Assembly (NCBI RefSeq): GCF_032248455.1
Contig: NZ_JAVTTP010000001.1
Location: 1,672,501-1,736,500, forward strand
Source of the DNA: Pricia mediterranea
GTDB lineage: Bacteria; Bacteroidota; Bacteroidia; Flavobacteriales; Flavobacteriaceae
Length of the DNA: 64,000 bases
Direction: 5' to 3'
The notes under the pieces: model-generated
Database searches by the model: none
What the model was told of the DNA's origin: nothing
Seen by the model: the letters and a program-made list of their open reading frames with translations, nothing else
In this document: positions 1 to 7,634 of the stretch, one piece after another
Position numbering within the stretch: the stretch's first letter is position 1
Layout: each line of letters starts with the position of its first letter
Program-made: the position numbers and the translations under genes

Positions 1-851
1 TCGCGGCGGACAGCCGAGCTAAAAGAGACGGTAAATATTTGGAGAAATTGGGCATCTACAACCCAACCACCAATCCCGCGACTATAGAACTTGATGTCGA
101 CGGTTCCGTTAAATGGCTCCAAAATGGGGCGCAACCGACCGATACCGCGCGAAACATTCTCTCCCATAAAGGAGCAATGCTAAAACACCACCTACTGGGA
201 GGCGTACGAAAAGGAGCCTTGACCGAGGAACAGGCCGACGAAAAACTTCAGGCTTGGCTAGATGAAAAAGAAAGTAAAATTGCCAAACAATCAGAGGGAC
301 TTGCCCAGGATAAGGAAAAAGCGAAGGCAGAAGCCCTGAAAGCCGAGAAAGAGGTCAATGAGAAGCGCAAGCAAGAGGCCGCCGAGGCAGCACTGCCGGA
401 GACTCCCGAAGGTGAAGATGCCAGCGAAGAGGTGGAAGCCGTAACGGAAACCGCTCCAAAACCGGAAGCATCAGTCGAGCAAAGCGAGGAAAAGGCCAAA
501 TCAGAAGCAAAAAAATCGGAGGACAGCGACTCTAAAGACGCCGAGAAAAAAGAAGACGGAAAGTCCGCGGAAGCAACAGCAAAAAGCGAGGGCAAGAAGG
601 AGGCCGATAAAAAGGAAGACGATAAAAAGCCCGCGGAAGCGAAAACCGAAGAGGTAATCGAAACTCCGAAAGCTCCGGAGCCGGACACCGAAAATGCCAA
701 GGACAATTTCGCCGCGCCGGTCGAGGACAAAGAGGATATCAAAAAAGACGACGACAAGAAAGAGGCGCCTAGCGTTCAGGAAGTTGTTTCCGACGAGGAC
801 TTCGAAAAGAAAGATTCCGATAAGCCCAAGCCGGCCGAAGACAAAAAGTAA
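1..851 (+). CDS. rpsP: 30S ribosomal protein S16, 5'-truncated by window edge
   Basis: Structural protein of the small ribosomal subunit. The open frame is readable from base 3 and enters the window already inside the conserved S16 core (AADSRAKRDGKYLEKLGIYNP), so the start lies upstream of the window; the TTG at 39 is internal. The core continues to about base 260 with the typical PTDTARNILSHKGAM segment. It is followed by a tail of roughly 190 residues built almost only of Glu, Lys, Ala, Asp, Ser and Pro. Such low-complexity S16 tails are usual in flavobacteria, but this one is long. rimM follows 90 bp downstream, the classic rpsP-rimM order. Confidence 0.95.
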   Translation, partial: AADSRAKRDGKYLEKLGIYNPTTNPATIELDVDGSVKWLQNGAQPTDTARNILSHKGAMLKHHLLGGVRKGALTEEQADEKLQAWLDEKESKIAKQSEGLAQDKEKAKAEALKAEKEVNEKRKQEAAEAALPETPEGEDASEEVEAVTETAPKPEASVEQSEEKAKSEAKKSEDSDSKDAEKKEDGKSAEATAKSEGKKEADKKEDDKKPAEAKTEEVIETPKAPEPDTENAKDNFAAPVEDKEDIKKDDDKKEAPSVQEVVSDEDFEKKDSDKPKPAEDKK

Positions 852-941
852 ACTGGGATTTTCTGGCAATTCCCTTGCCATGTATTAATTGCCCTACATC
901 ACACGAATTCTTAATACAGAATTTTTAATTCAAGGGAAACG

Positions 942-1475
942 ATGGACAAGTCAGCTTGCTTCTACCTCGGTAAAATCGTTTCAAAATACAGTTATAAAGG
1001 GGAGGTATTGGTTAAGATCGATACCGACGAGCCTGAAATTTACGAGAATATGGAATCAGTGTTCATCGCCATGAAAGGCGGTAACCTGGTTCCATTTTTT
1101 ATTGACCGCTGTCGGTTGCACAAATCCCAACTGCTGCGTATCGACTTCGAGGAGGTCAAAGATGAGCGCGCCGCCGACCGGATCATGAACCATGAATTAT
1201 ACCTTCCCCTATCCATGTTGCCCAAGTTGGAGGGCGATAAGTTCTACTTTCACGAAATCACCGGCTTTAGCGTTGAGGATACCGTACATGGGAATATCGG
1301 AACGATTACCGGCGTCAACGACACCACCTCACAAGCTATTTTTGAAATTGACAAAGATGGCAAAGAAGTGCTGGTTCCTATAACGGACGACATCTTTAAG
1401 GGATTGGACCGAGAGCGCAAAATTGTGAATGTTGCTACTCCTGATGGTCTGGTCGAACTCTATCTTGGGGAATAA
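942..1475 (+). CDS. rimM: Ribosome maturation factor RimM
   Basis: RimM binds S19 and assists late maturation of the 30S head domain. The 177-residue product has the normal length. The N-terminal RimM barrel (about residues 5-90) opens with FYLGKIVSKYSYKGEVLVK. The C-terminal PRC-barrel (about 100-172) contains the FHEITGFSVED and EVLVPITDDIF segments. The ATG at 942 is the first start that gives the family N-terminus. The gene directly follows rpsP and is probably cotranscribed with it; trmD and rplS, which often complete this operon elsewhere, do not follow here. Confidence 0.95.
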   Translation: MDKSACFYLGKIVSKYSYKGEVLVKIDTDEPEIYENMESVFIAMKGGNLVPFFIDRCRLHKSQLLRIDFEEVKDERAADRIMNHELYLPLSMLPKLEGDKFYFHEITGFSVEDTVHGNIGTITGVNDTTSQAIFEIDKDGKEVLVPITDDIFKGLDRERKIVNVATPDGLVELYLGE

Positions 1476-1611
1476 TGGAAATTTGACACTTATTCGATTA
1501 CCGCTAAGCTACAGGACCCAAGAAACTTAACTTTTGGTCTTGGTTCTTGGACCTTGTTTCTCGGTTCATAGAAACCGCTATCTTTATCACATTAACCAAC
1601 ATCCGAAAACC

Positions 1612-3060
1612 ATGCATCGCGCAGTCATCCTGTTGATTCCCATTGTATTTACCTCCATTCTACTATTTGCCTGCAAGGGAACTAAAAAATCCCCTGAAGA
1701 AGAAAATCCGAAACCACCGAATATCGTGCTTATTTTTACCGACGATCAGGGCTATGGCGATGTGGGCGTATTCGGAGCGGACGATATTGCGACCCCAAAC
1801 CTTGACCAAATGGCGGGAAGCGGCATCAAACTGACCAACTTTTATTCCGCACAACCGATATGCTCGGCATCACGGGCCGGTATCCTGACCGGTTGCTACC
1901 CCAATCGTATTGGTATCCATAACGCCCTAGGCCCTGGCAGTCCCGTGGGCATCAATCCTTCCGAGACCACCATGGCCGAGATGTTAAAGGCCAACGGCTA
2001 CAGCACCGCAATCTTCGGAAAATGGCATCTAGGGGACAGTCCCAAATTCCTGCCCACCCGCCACGGCTTCGACGAATGGTTTGGCATCCCCTACTCCAAC
2101 GATATGTGGCCCAAACATCCGTGGCAGGGTACGGTTTTCGACTTTCCACCGCTTCCGCTCTATGAAAACGAAACGGTCATCGACACCTTGACCGACCAAA
2201 CCCAGCTGACTACCCAACTAACCAAAAAAAGTGTGGACTTTATAGCTCGTAACAAAGACAATCCCTTTTTTCTCTACGTGCCGCACCCGCAACCGCATGT
2301 ACCGCTCTACGTGTCGGACAAGTTCAAGGGAAAATCCGACAGGGGGCTCTACGGTGACGTCATCATGGAAATCGACTGGTCCGTCGGCCAAATCCTGGAG
2401 GCCTTGGAAGAAAACGGACTGGAAGACAACACTTTGGTCATCTTCACTTCCGATAACGGTCCGTGGCTGGCCTACGGAAACCATGCCGGAAGTGCTCTGC
2501 CCTTAAGGGAAGGCAAAGGCACCGCTTGGGAAGGTGGTCAACGCGAACCCTTTGTTGCACAATGGCCGGGGAAACTTCCTGCGGGGAGAGCAATCGACGT
2601 GCCCGTCATGGCCATCGACCTACTACCGACCATAGCGGCTATCACCGGCTCTCAACTCCCGGAAAAAACTATGGATGGCATGAACGTCTGGAATGTGTTG
2701 ACAGGAGCATCCGAAGAAAGTCCGCAGGAGGCCTATTTCTTCTACTATCGGGTCAATGAACTGATGGGCGTGCGCTATGGAAAGTGGAAACTCTATTTCC
2801 CCCATACCTACCGCACCATGAACGGCCAGGAGCCGGGCAAGGACGGTCTTCCCGGGAAGTACCGTATGGTCGATTTGAAACAGATCGAGCTTTATGACCT
2901 GGAAAATGATATCGCCGAAACCGAAAACGTGGCCGGTCAGCATCCCAAAATCGTAGCAAAAATCAAAGAATTGGCCGATGCTATGCGGTCACGATTGGGC
3001 GATTCCCTCCAAAACATCGAAGGTTCCGAAAACCGGGAACCGGGAAGAATCGCGGGATGA
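1612..3060 (+). CDS. Sulfatase (S1 family, arylsulfatase A-like) lipoprotein
   Basis: Predicted sulfate-ester hydrolase attached to a membrane by a lipid. I chose the ATG at 1612 because it starts a clean lipoprotein signal (hydrophobic stretch ending LLFAC, Cys21); the upstream in-frame start would add 26 unlikely residues. Metal-binding NIVLIFTDDQGYGD is at residues 37-50. The formylglycine site is CSASR with Cys84, the C-x-A-x-R form of the C-x-P/A-x-R signature, so the enzyme needs a formylglycine-generating activity encoded elsewhere. GKWHLGD and SDNGPW, further active-site segments, are present. The 482 aa length is normal. Substrate is unknown; marine relatives usually act on sulfated polysaccharides, but no carbohydrate genes adjoin it. 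Confidence 0.9.
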   Translation: MHRAVILLIPIVFTSILLFACKGTKKSPEEENPKPPNIVLIFTDDQGYGDVGVFGADDIATPNLDQMAGSGIKLTNFYSAQPICSASRAGILTGCYPNRIGIHNALGPGSPVGINPSETTMAEMLKANGYSTAIFGKWHLGDSPKFLPTRHGFDEWFGIPYSNDMWPKHPWQGTVFDFPPLPLYENETVIDTLTDQTQLTTQLTKKSVDFIARNKDNPFFLYVPHPQPHVPLYVSDKFKGKSDRGLYGDVIMEIDWSVGQILEALEENGLEDNTLVIFTSDNGPWLAYGNHAGSALPLREGKGTAWEGGQREPFVAQWPGKLPAGRAIDVPVMAIDLLPTIAAITGSQLPEKTMDGMNVWNVLTGASEESPQEAYFFYYRVNELMGVRYGKWKLYFPHTYRTMNGQEPGKDGLPGKYRMVDLKQIELYDLENDIAETENVAGQHPKIVAKIKELADAMRSRLGDSLQNIEGSENREPGRIAG

Positions 3061-3114
3061 TCGTATTTAAAATGAATCCTATTTACCGAGGGATTTCCAC
3101 TAGAAGAGACCACT

Positions 3115-3145
3115 AAAAAACCCGCTGCTCGAAAGCAACGGGTTT
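3115..3145 (-). terminator. Intrinsic terminator of the CHRD lipoprotein gene
   Basis: A hairpin with arms 3118-3129 and 3134-3145 pairs over 12 positions with one mismatch around a CGAA loop. Read on the minus strand it ends in a run of six T, 23 bp past the stop of the minus-strand CHRD gene. It also lies between that gene and the converging sulfatase gene, so it may work weakly in both directions. Confidence 0.8.
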
Positions 3146-3167
3146 AAACTGGTAGGCTATTCGCTTA

Positions 3168-4448
3168 TTACTCGGCATCCTCTTCGGCCGCATTGGCGCC
3201 TACATTGCCTTGTGCAATCAAAGTAGCCAGGTCAGCGGCACTCAAGTGTACGTTGATATAACCATCAATGGCAGTGATGGCCGCGTAGTCAATGGCTTCC
3301 CCAGCATTGGGCGTACCGTCTTCCGCGTTTAAAGCGGTTACGTTTTTCGCCAAAGTTCCGGTTTCTCCGTCCACTTCGCCCAAGGAAACGATAATCGCTC
3401 CGGGCGCATTCGCTACGGGTCCCATATGAATGTGCGATGGATGGGAGTTGCCGGCGGTAGTACCTTCCAACTCAATGGTGACCAAGGTTTCGCCGTTCAC
3501 CCGCTCCGCGAATTCGGCCGAACCGGAAATCGCAGGATCTGAAACCGATCCAAGGGCGTATGCTTCGCTCTCCCCCGTCAATTCGTTCTGTCCAACATCG
3601 CCTTGCGCGACAAGAGTACCCAAATCATCGGCACTCAAATGAACATTGATATAGCCATCGACTTCCATTACGTCGGCGTAGCCAAACGCAGTTTCATCGT
3701 CTAGAGCGGCTACATTGGTCTTGCTCATCCCCGTAGTTCCGTCTACCGAATTAAAGGTAAAAAGAATATCACCGCCTTCTGCTGCGGTATTGGCATGGAT
3801 GTGTGCCGGATGCATCCCTCCATCAGGAGTGTTCTCCAACATTAGCACTGCCAGCGCCTCGCCGTTCTTTCGTTCGTAAAAGATTGCGGTTCCTTCAATA
3901 TCTTCCACGGCTTTGCTGTCAAGCTCGTATTCTTTTGAGGTACCGATAAGCTCGTTCTGGCCAATGTCTCCCTGTGCTACAAGCGTACCCAAATCATCAG
4001 CACTTAGATGTACGTTGATATACCCATCGTATTGCAACAGCTCTTGATAGGTAATGGCGGTTCCATCGTTCAATTCGGTCACATGGGTAGAACTTTCACC
4101 GGTGTCACCATCGACACTTTCCAGATCAAGGGCAATATCGCCTCCCTCGGCCGCGGTATTGAAGTGAATATGAGCCGGATGCATTCCCCCATCGGGAGTA
4201 TTGTCAAGTTCCAGTTCAATTACGGTAGAATCGTTACTGAACGTTACAAATTTGGCCGTACCGGAAATATCGGGATTGGCGACCGAACCTAGCTCATAGG
4301 TTTTTGAGTCTGTCTCGGTTACCGTTTCGTCGGGATTCTCCGGGTCGGGATCGGGCGGTGCAATCGATCCATCGTCGTTGCTGCAACTGGCCATAAAAAT
4401 TAGCGTCATAGCTGAAAATGTCGATAAAGCAATCTTTTTAAATCTCAT
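3168..4448 (-). CDS. Lipoprotein with three CHRD-type domains
   Basis: A 426-residue lipoprotein (signal ending FMASC, Cys22) with a short acidic/proline linker (residues 23-50) and then three tandem CHRD domains at about 51-167, 174-292 and 298-418. Each carries a histidine-rich HPAHIH or HPSHIH segment and closes with DGYINVHLSADDLGTLVAQG or a close variant. CHRD domains occur in chordin and in many bacterial surface proteins; their biochemical role is not settled. Repeats 1 and 2 are much more alike (both TPDGGMHPAHIH and NTAAEGGDI) than either is to repeat 3, which suggests a recent internal duplication. The gene has its own terminator and stands alone. Confidence 0.85.
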   Translation of the reverse strand: MRFKKIALSTFSAMTLIFMASCSNDDGSIAPPDPDPENPDETVTETDSKTYELGSVANPDISGTAKFVTFSNDSTVIELELDNTPDGGMHPAHIHFNTAAEGGDIALDLESVDGDTGESSTHVTELNDGTAITYQELLQYDGYINVHLSADDLGTLVAQGDIGQNELIGTSKEYELDSKAVEDIEGTAIFYERKNGEALAVLMLENTPDGGMHPAHIHANTAAEGGDILFTFNSVDGTTGMSKTNVAALDDETAFGYADVMEVDGYINVHLSADDLGTLVAQGDVGQNELTGESEAYALGSVSDPAISGSAEFAERVNGETLVTIELEGTTAGNSHPSHIHMGPVANAPGAIIVSLGEVDGETGTLAKNVTALNAEDGTPNAGEAIDYAAITAIDGYINVHLSAADLATLIAQGNVGANAAEEDAE

Positions 4449-4611
4449 TTATTATGTTTTTAAATTAATAGCATCAATATATACGGAGCATGACCCAAAA
4501 GGTTTGCTCTATCGACGAAAATTTGTGCTTTTATTGCATTTTTGACTGTTTTAACGAAGAAAGTTAGCAAACCAGCACCAAGGAGCTATAAGGAACTTAT
4601 ATAAAAACAAC

Positions 4612-4619
4612 TATATTTG
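4612..4619 (+). promoter_or_regulatory. Bacteroidota -7 box (TATATTTG) of the toxin-antitoxin operon
   Basis: TATATTTG fits the TAnnTTTG consensus and lies 20 bp before the antitoxin ATG. No good -33 TTTG is present at the expected spacing. An AT-rich imperfect palindrome (4610-4637) overlaps the box and could be the operator bound by the antitoxin. Confidence 0.45.
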
Positions 4620-4638
4620 TATATATAATCTATATACC

Positions 4639-4884
4639 ATGGAAAAGGTCAGAAAGTTGATCGATGTCGATCACGATGTAGTAAAGATACTTGAAGAGGA
4701 GGCCAGAAAGCAAAAGCGATCCCTAAAAAGTCTGCTGGAGTACACCATCGAAGAAACGGCCCGAAAACTCGAGTCGCCCTCTGCGGAATATAGAACGATG
4801 ATAGAAGATATGCTGAAAAAATTGGATGAGGGACAGTTGGAGTTTACCTCTATCGACGAAATAAAATCCAAATATGGTCTATAA
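4639..4884 (+). CDS. Antitoxin of a type II toxin-antitoxin pair
   Basis: An 81-residue, highly charged protein. Residues 5-40 (KLIDVDHDVVKILEEEARK, then SLKSLLEYTIEE) resemble a ribbon-helix-helix DNA-binding domain. The C-terminal half, ending DEIKSKYGL, would wrap the toxin. The gene overlaps the next reading frame by 11 bp, the usual coupling of antitoxin before toxin. It probably represses its own promoter through the palindrome just upstream. The family was assigned from pattern and context, not by search. Confidence 0.75.
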   Translation: MEKVRKLIDVDHDVVKILEEEARKQKRSLKSLLEYTIEETARKLESPSAEYRTMIEDMLKKLDEGQLEFTSIDEIKSKYGL

Positions 4885-5143
4885 CGTCCGGATTTCCAAA
4901 GAAGCCCAAATTGAATTGGATGTGGCGGAATGCTTCTTTCGTGAAAAAAATCTCCACGAAGACTTTTTGGAAGAATTTTTCAAACAAGTCGAATTTTTGA
5001 AATCCATCCCAAAGGCGTTTGAACTCAAGTATAGCGATATTAGGATTCTTCGTTTCGAACAGTTCAACTATTCCATTCACTATGTCATCGAGGAGGACAA
5101 AGTGTTGATCCTCCGCATTCTCGGTCAAAGACAAGATTTTTAA
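4874..5143 (+). CDS. RelE/ParE-family toxin
   Basis: An 89-residue protein with the RelE/ParE layout: YNVRISKEAQIELDVAECFF helix region, then a beta-rich C-terminus (SDIRILRFEQFNYSIHYVIEEDKVLILRI). RelE proteins cut mRNA on the ribosome, while ParE proteins poison gyrase. The sequence alone does not decide between them; the C-terminus lacks an obvious RelE catalytic set. It overlaps the antitoxin by 11 bp and ends 2 bp before the start of trmN6, so all three genes are probably one transcript. Confidence 0.78.
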   Translation: MVYNVRISKEAQIELDVAECFFREKNLHEDFLEEFFKQVEFLKSIPKAFELKYSDIRILRFEQFNYSIHYVIEEDKVLILRILGQRQDF

Positions 5144-5145
5144 TT

Positions 5146-5859
5146 TTGGACAAACCCTTCCGTTTTAAACAGTTCACCGTGCGTCAAGACCGCTGTGCCA
5201 TGAAAGTTGGCACCGACGGGGTTTTACTAGGTGCATGGGCTGCCCTGGACAAAGATCCAGCTTCGATTTTGGACATCGGGGCCGGCTCGGGACTCCTTGC
5301 CCTGATGCTCGCCCAAAGAAGTGCGGCGGAAACCATCGATGCCCTTGAAATTGAGGAAAATGCCTACGAACAGTGCGTTGAAAATTTCGAGGCCTCTCCT
5401 TGGGCCGATCGGTTGTTCTGCTATCATGCGAATTTCGACGAATTTGTAGCTGAATGGGATGACCGATATGATTTAATAGTATGCAACCCTCCCTTTTTTT
5501 CCGAGGATGTCTCGAGTGGAAACGCTTTCCGGGATGCGGCCAGACAAAACATCACGCTCCCCTTTGAGGAACTTTTGAATGGGGTTTCTATATTACTTTC
5601 CAAGGATGGAATATTTGTCACCATCATCCCCTATAAGGAAGAGACCGATTTCTTGGTTCATGCCGATAGCTTGGGCTTGTATCCACAACAAATAACCCGC
5701 GTCCGGGGAAATCCCACCGCCAAGATCAAACGGAGTTTGCTGCAAATAGGATTTGAACGGACCGAGGTGGACATTGATACGCTTACCATCGAACTTGATC
5801 GCCATGAGTACACACCGGATTACCGAGCGCTGACCGAAGCATTTTACCTAAAAATGTAA
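5146..5859 (+). CDS. tRNA1(Val) adenine-37 N6-methyltransferase (TrmN6/YfiC-like)
   Basis: SAM-dependent methyltransferase of the YfiC family, which makes m6A37 in tRNA1(Val). The product is 237 aa. The TTG start at 5146 is preferred because it gives the family N-terminus KPFRFKQFTVRQDRCAMKVGTDG; the first ATG (5200) would remove most of it. The SAM-binding motif is LDIGAGSGLLALML (about residues 41-54) and the catalytic NPPFF motif follows at about residue 115. The stop of the toxin gene is 2 bp upstream, so translation is probably coupled. Confidence 0.87.
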   Translation: MDKPFRFKQFTVRQDRCAMKVGTDGVLLGAWAALDKDPASILDIGAGSGLLALMLAQRSAAETIDALEIEENAYEQCVENFEASPWADRLFCYHANFDEFVAEWDDRYDLIVCNPPFFSEDVSSGNAFRDAARQNITLPFEELLNGVSILLSKDGIFVTIIPYKEETDFLVHADSLGLYPQQITRVRGNPTAKIKRSLLQIGFERTEVDIDTLTIELDRHEYTPDYRALTEAFYLKM

Positions 5860-5915
5860 CATGTGACAATTGGGATGTTATATTTCATCAGTATCTTTAA
5901 CACAAAATCATCTTT

Positions 5916-7094
5916 ATGAAATCCGATCAGTTCGAAGCTCCCGATTATTACAATTTGGACGCACTTTTATCCGAGGAACACAAACTCGTACGCGATGCCG
6001 CCCGTCAATGGGTCAAGCGCGACGTGTCCCCAATTATTGAAGAATACGCCCAAAAGGCTGAATTTCCCGAACAGATCTTAGACGGATTGGCGGAAATCGG
6101 GGCCTTTGGACCTTACATTCCCGAAGAATATGGCGGGGCCGGACTCGACCAGATCAGCTACGGCCTCATTATGCAAGAGATCGAACGCGGCGACAGCGGG
6201 GTACGATCCACTGCCTCGGTACAGTCGTCATTGGTCATGTACCCTATTTACACTTACGGCAACGAGCAGCAGCGTAAAAAATACCTTCCAAAACTGGCGA
6301 CGGGCGAATTGATGGGGTGCTTCGGTCTGACCGAACCCGACCACGGCTCGAATCCCGGGGGGATGGAAACTAAGTTCAAGGACGAAGGCGACCACTACCT
6401 TTTGAACGGCGCCAAACTCTGGATTTCGAATTCCCCTTTCGCCGATATTGCAGTGGTCTGGGCAAAAAACGAGGATGGCCGTATTCACGGGTTGATCGTG
6501 GAGCGCGGCATGGAGGGATTCTCCACCCCGGAAACCCACAACAAGTGGTCGTTACGCGCCTCCGCGACCGGGGAACTGATTTTCGATAATGTTAAGGTAC
6601 CCAAGGAAAACCTATTGCCTGGCAAGTCGGGACTCGGAGCACCCCTCGGCTGTCTCGATTCCGCCCGATACGGCATCGCATGGGGAGCCATCGGAGCTGC
6701 GATGGATTGCTATGATACCGCCCTACGCTACGCCAAGGAACGCGAACAGTTCGGCAAGCCCATCGCGGCCTTTCAATTACAGCAAAAGAAACTCGCCGAG
6801 ATGATCACCGAAATCACCAAGGCCCAGTTATTGGCCTTTCGATTGGGACAGCTGAAAAACGAGGGCAAGGCCACCACCGCCCAAATTTCCATGGCCAAGC
6901 GTAACAATGTCGATATGGCCCTAAAGATAGCCCGCGAGGCCCGGCAGGTCTTGGGTGGGATGGGAATCACAGGCGAATATTCGATCATGCGCCACATGAT
7001 GAACCTCGAAAGCGTCATCACCTACGAGGGCACCCACGACATTCACCTCTTGATTACCGGAGCCGATATTACTGGGCATCAGGCGTTTAAGTAA
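5916..7094 (+). CDS. Acyl-CoA dehydrogenase, glutaryl-CoA dehydrogenase type
   Basis: A 392-residue FAD flavoprotein of the acyl-CoA dehydrogenase family. The segment GVRSTASVQSSLVM matches the glutaryl-CoA dehydrogenase signature (its Arg helps position the gamma-carboxylate). GCFGLTEPDHGSNPGGMET is the FAD/substrate loop. SARYGIAWGAIGAA is typical of this branch. The catalytic base is Glu371 in TYEGTHD, at the glutaryl-CoA dehydrogenase position. The likely reaction is oxidative decarboxylation of glutaryl-CoA to crotonyl-CoA in lysine/tryptophan breakdown. No pathway neighbours are adjacent. It converges with dnaE2 across a repeat-rich spacer. Confidence 0.88.
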   Translation: MKSDQFEAPDYYNLDALLSEEHKLVRDAARQWVKRDVSPIIEEYAQKAEFPEQILDGLAEIGAFGPYIPEEYGGAGLDQISYGLIMQEIERGDSGVRSTASVQSSLVMYPIYTYGNEQQRKKYLPKLATGELMGCFGLTEPDHGSNPGGMETKFKDEGDHYLLNGAKLWISNSPFADIAVVWAKNEDGRIHGLIVERGMEGFSTPETHNKWSLRASATGELIFDNVKVPKENLLPGKSGLGAPLGCLDSARYGIAWGAIGAAMDCYDTALRYAKEREQFGKPIAAFQLQQKKLAEMITEITKAQLLAFRLGQLKNEGKATTAQISMAKRNNVDMALKIAREARQVLGGMGITGEYSIMRHMMNLESVITYEGTHDIHLLITGADITGHQAFK

Positions 7095-7155
7095 AGATTC
7101 TTTTTAGACGTAAGACGATAGGACTTAGGACGTAAGACCCGCGGCCTGTGGTGGT

Positions 7156-7186
7156 GTCTCCCGTCTCCCGTCTCCCGTCTCCCGTC
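7156..7186. repeat. Tandem heptamer array GTCTCCC x4
   Basis: Four perfect GTCTCCC units plus a final GTC give an exact 7-bp period. Confidence 0.9.
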
Positions 7187-7371
7187 ACATACAAAATGTC
7201 TTTTTCTGAATGTTGTGAGTAGTCTCAAATCTTGCCGACTCGGAAGAAAGGCTCACTAAAGGATAAAGGACGAAAAGAGCAAGGAAGAAAGACAAAAAAA
7301 ATTGCCGCCCCGGAAGAAAGGCTCAAAAGAGGGACAATGCGCAAAATCATCCTTTTCATCAGCTATCCTTT

Positions 7372-7403
7372 TTCCTTCTGTCCTTCCATCCTTCCGTCCT
7401 TCC
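7372..7403. repeat. Tandem octamer array (GTCCTTCC-like) x4
   Basis: Four 8-bp units (TTCCTTCT, GTCCTTCC, ATCCTTCC, GTCCTTCC). The purine-rich tract at 7248-7300 is roughly complementary, so a long imperfect hairpin is possible. Confidence 0.75.
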
Positions 7404-7580
7404 GCCCCCCTACTGCTCCATTTGACATCAGATAAATCCCACAAACCACAAAATCCAGACCCTACACCACAACTTTCGACCGATTCACAACAAAGAATTT
7501 GCCGCACCGCCCATCCGCCCTATGTTTGCGATGTAATTATTACGGAGTTAATTTTTTCATTTTCATATAGTGTTCTCGAT

Positions 7581-7615
7581 AAAAGAGTCCGGTCTTCACT
7601 GATCGGGCTCTTTTT
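7581..7615. terminator. Bidirectional intrinsic terminator
   Basis: Arms 7581-7591 and 7604-7614 pair over 11 positions (AAAAGAG-t-CCG with CGG-g-CTCTTTT, one G-T pair) around a 12-nt loop. T runs lie on both strands. It sits between the convergent dehydrogenase and dnaE2 genes and can stop both. Confidence 0.85.
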
Positions 7616-7634
7616 GGTTAATGACCCTGGCCTT

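Larger units (their letters stand above)
7095..7634. other. Repeat-rich convergent intergenic region, no gene
   Basis: 540 bp between two convergent genes with no credible coding sequence. It contains a GACGTAAGAC/GGACTTAGGAC segment (7106-7134) related to the arms of the 235-bp repeats, four GTCTCCC heptamers, a purine-rich stretch (7248-7300) facing a pyrimidine octamer array (7372-7403), and a strong terminator near the dnaE2 end. The motif GGAAGAAAGGCTC occurs twice (7241-7253 and 7312-7324). Confidence 0.7.

Noticed and set aside
248-757. Long minus-strand frame opposite the S16 tail (Ser/Phe-rich)
   Set aside because: It is the complement of a low-complexity Glu/Lys/Ala tail; its composition is an artefact and there is no start context.
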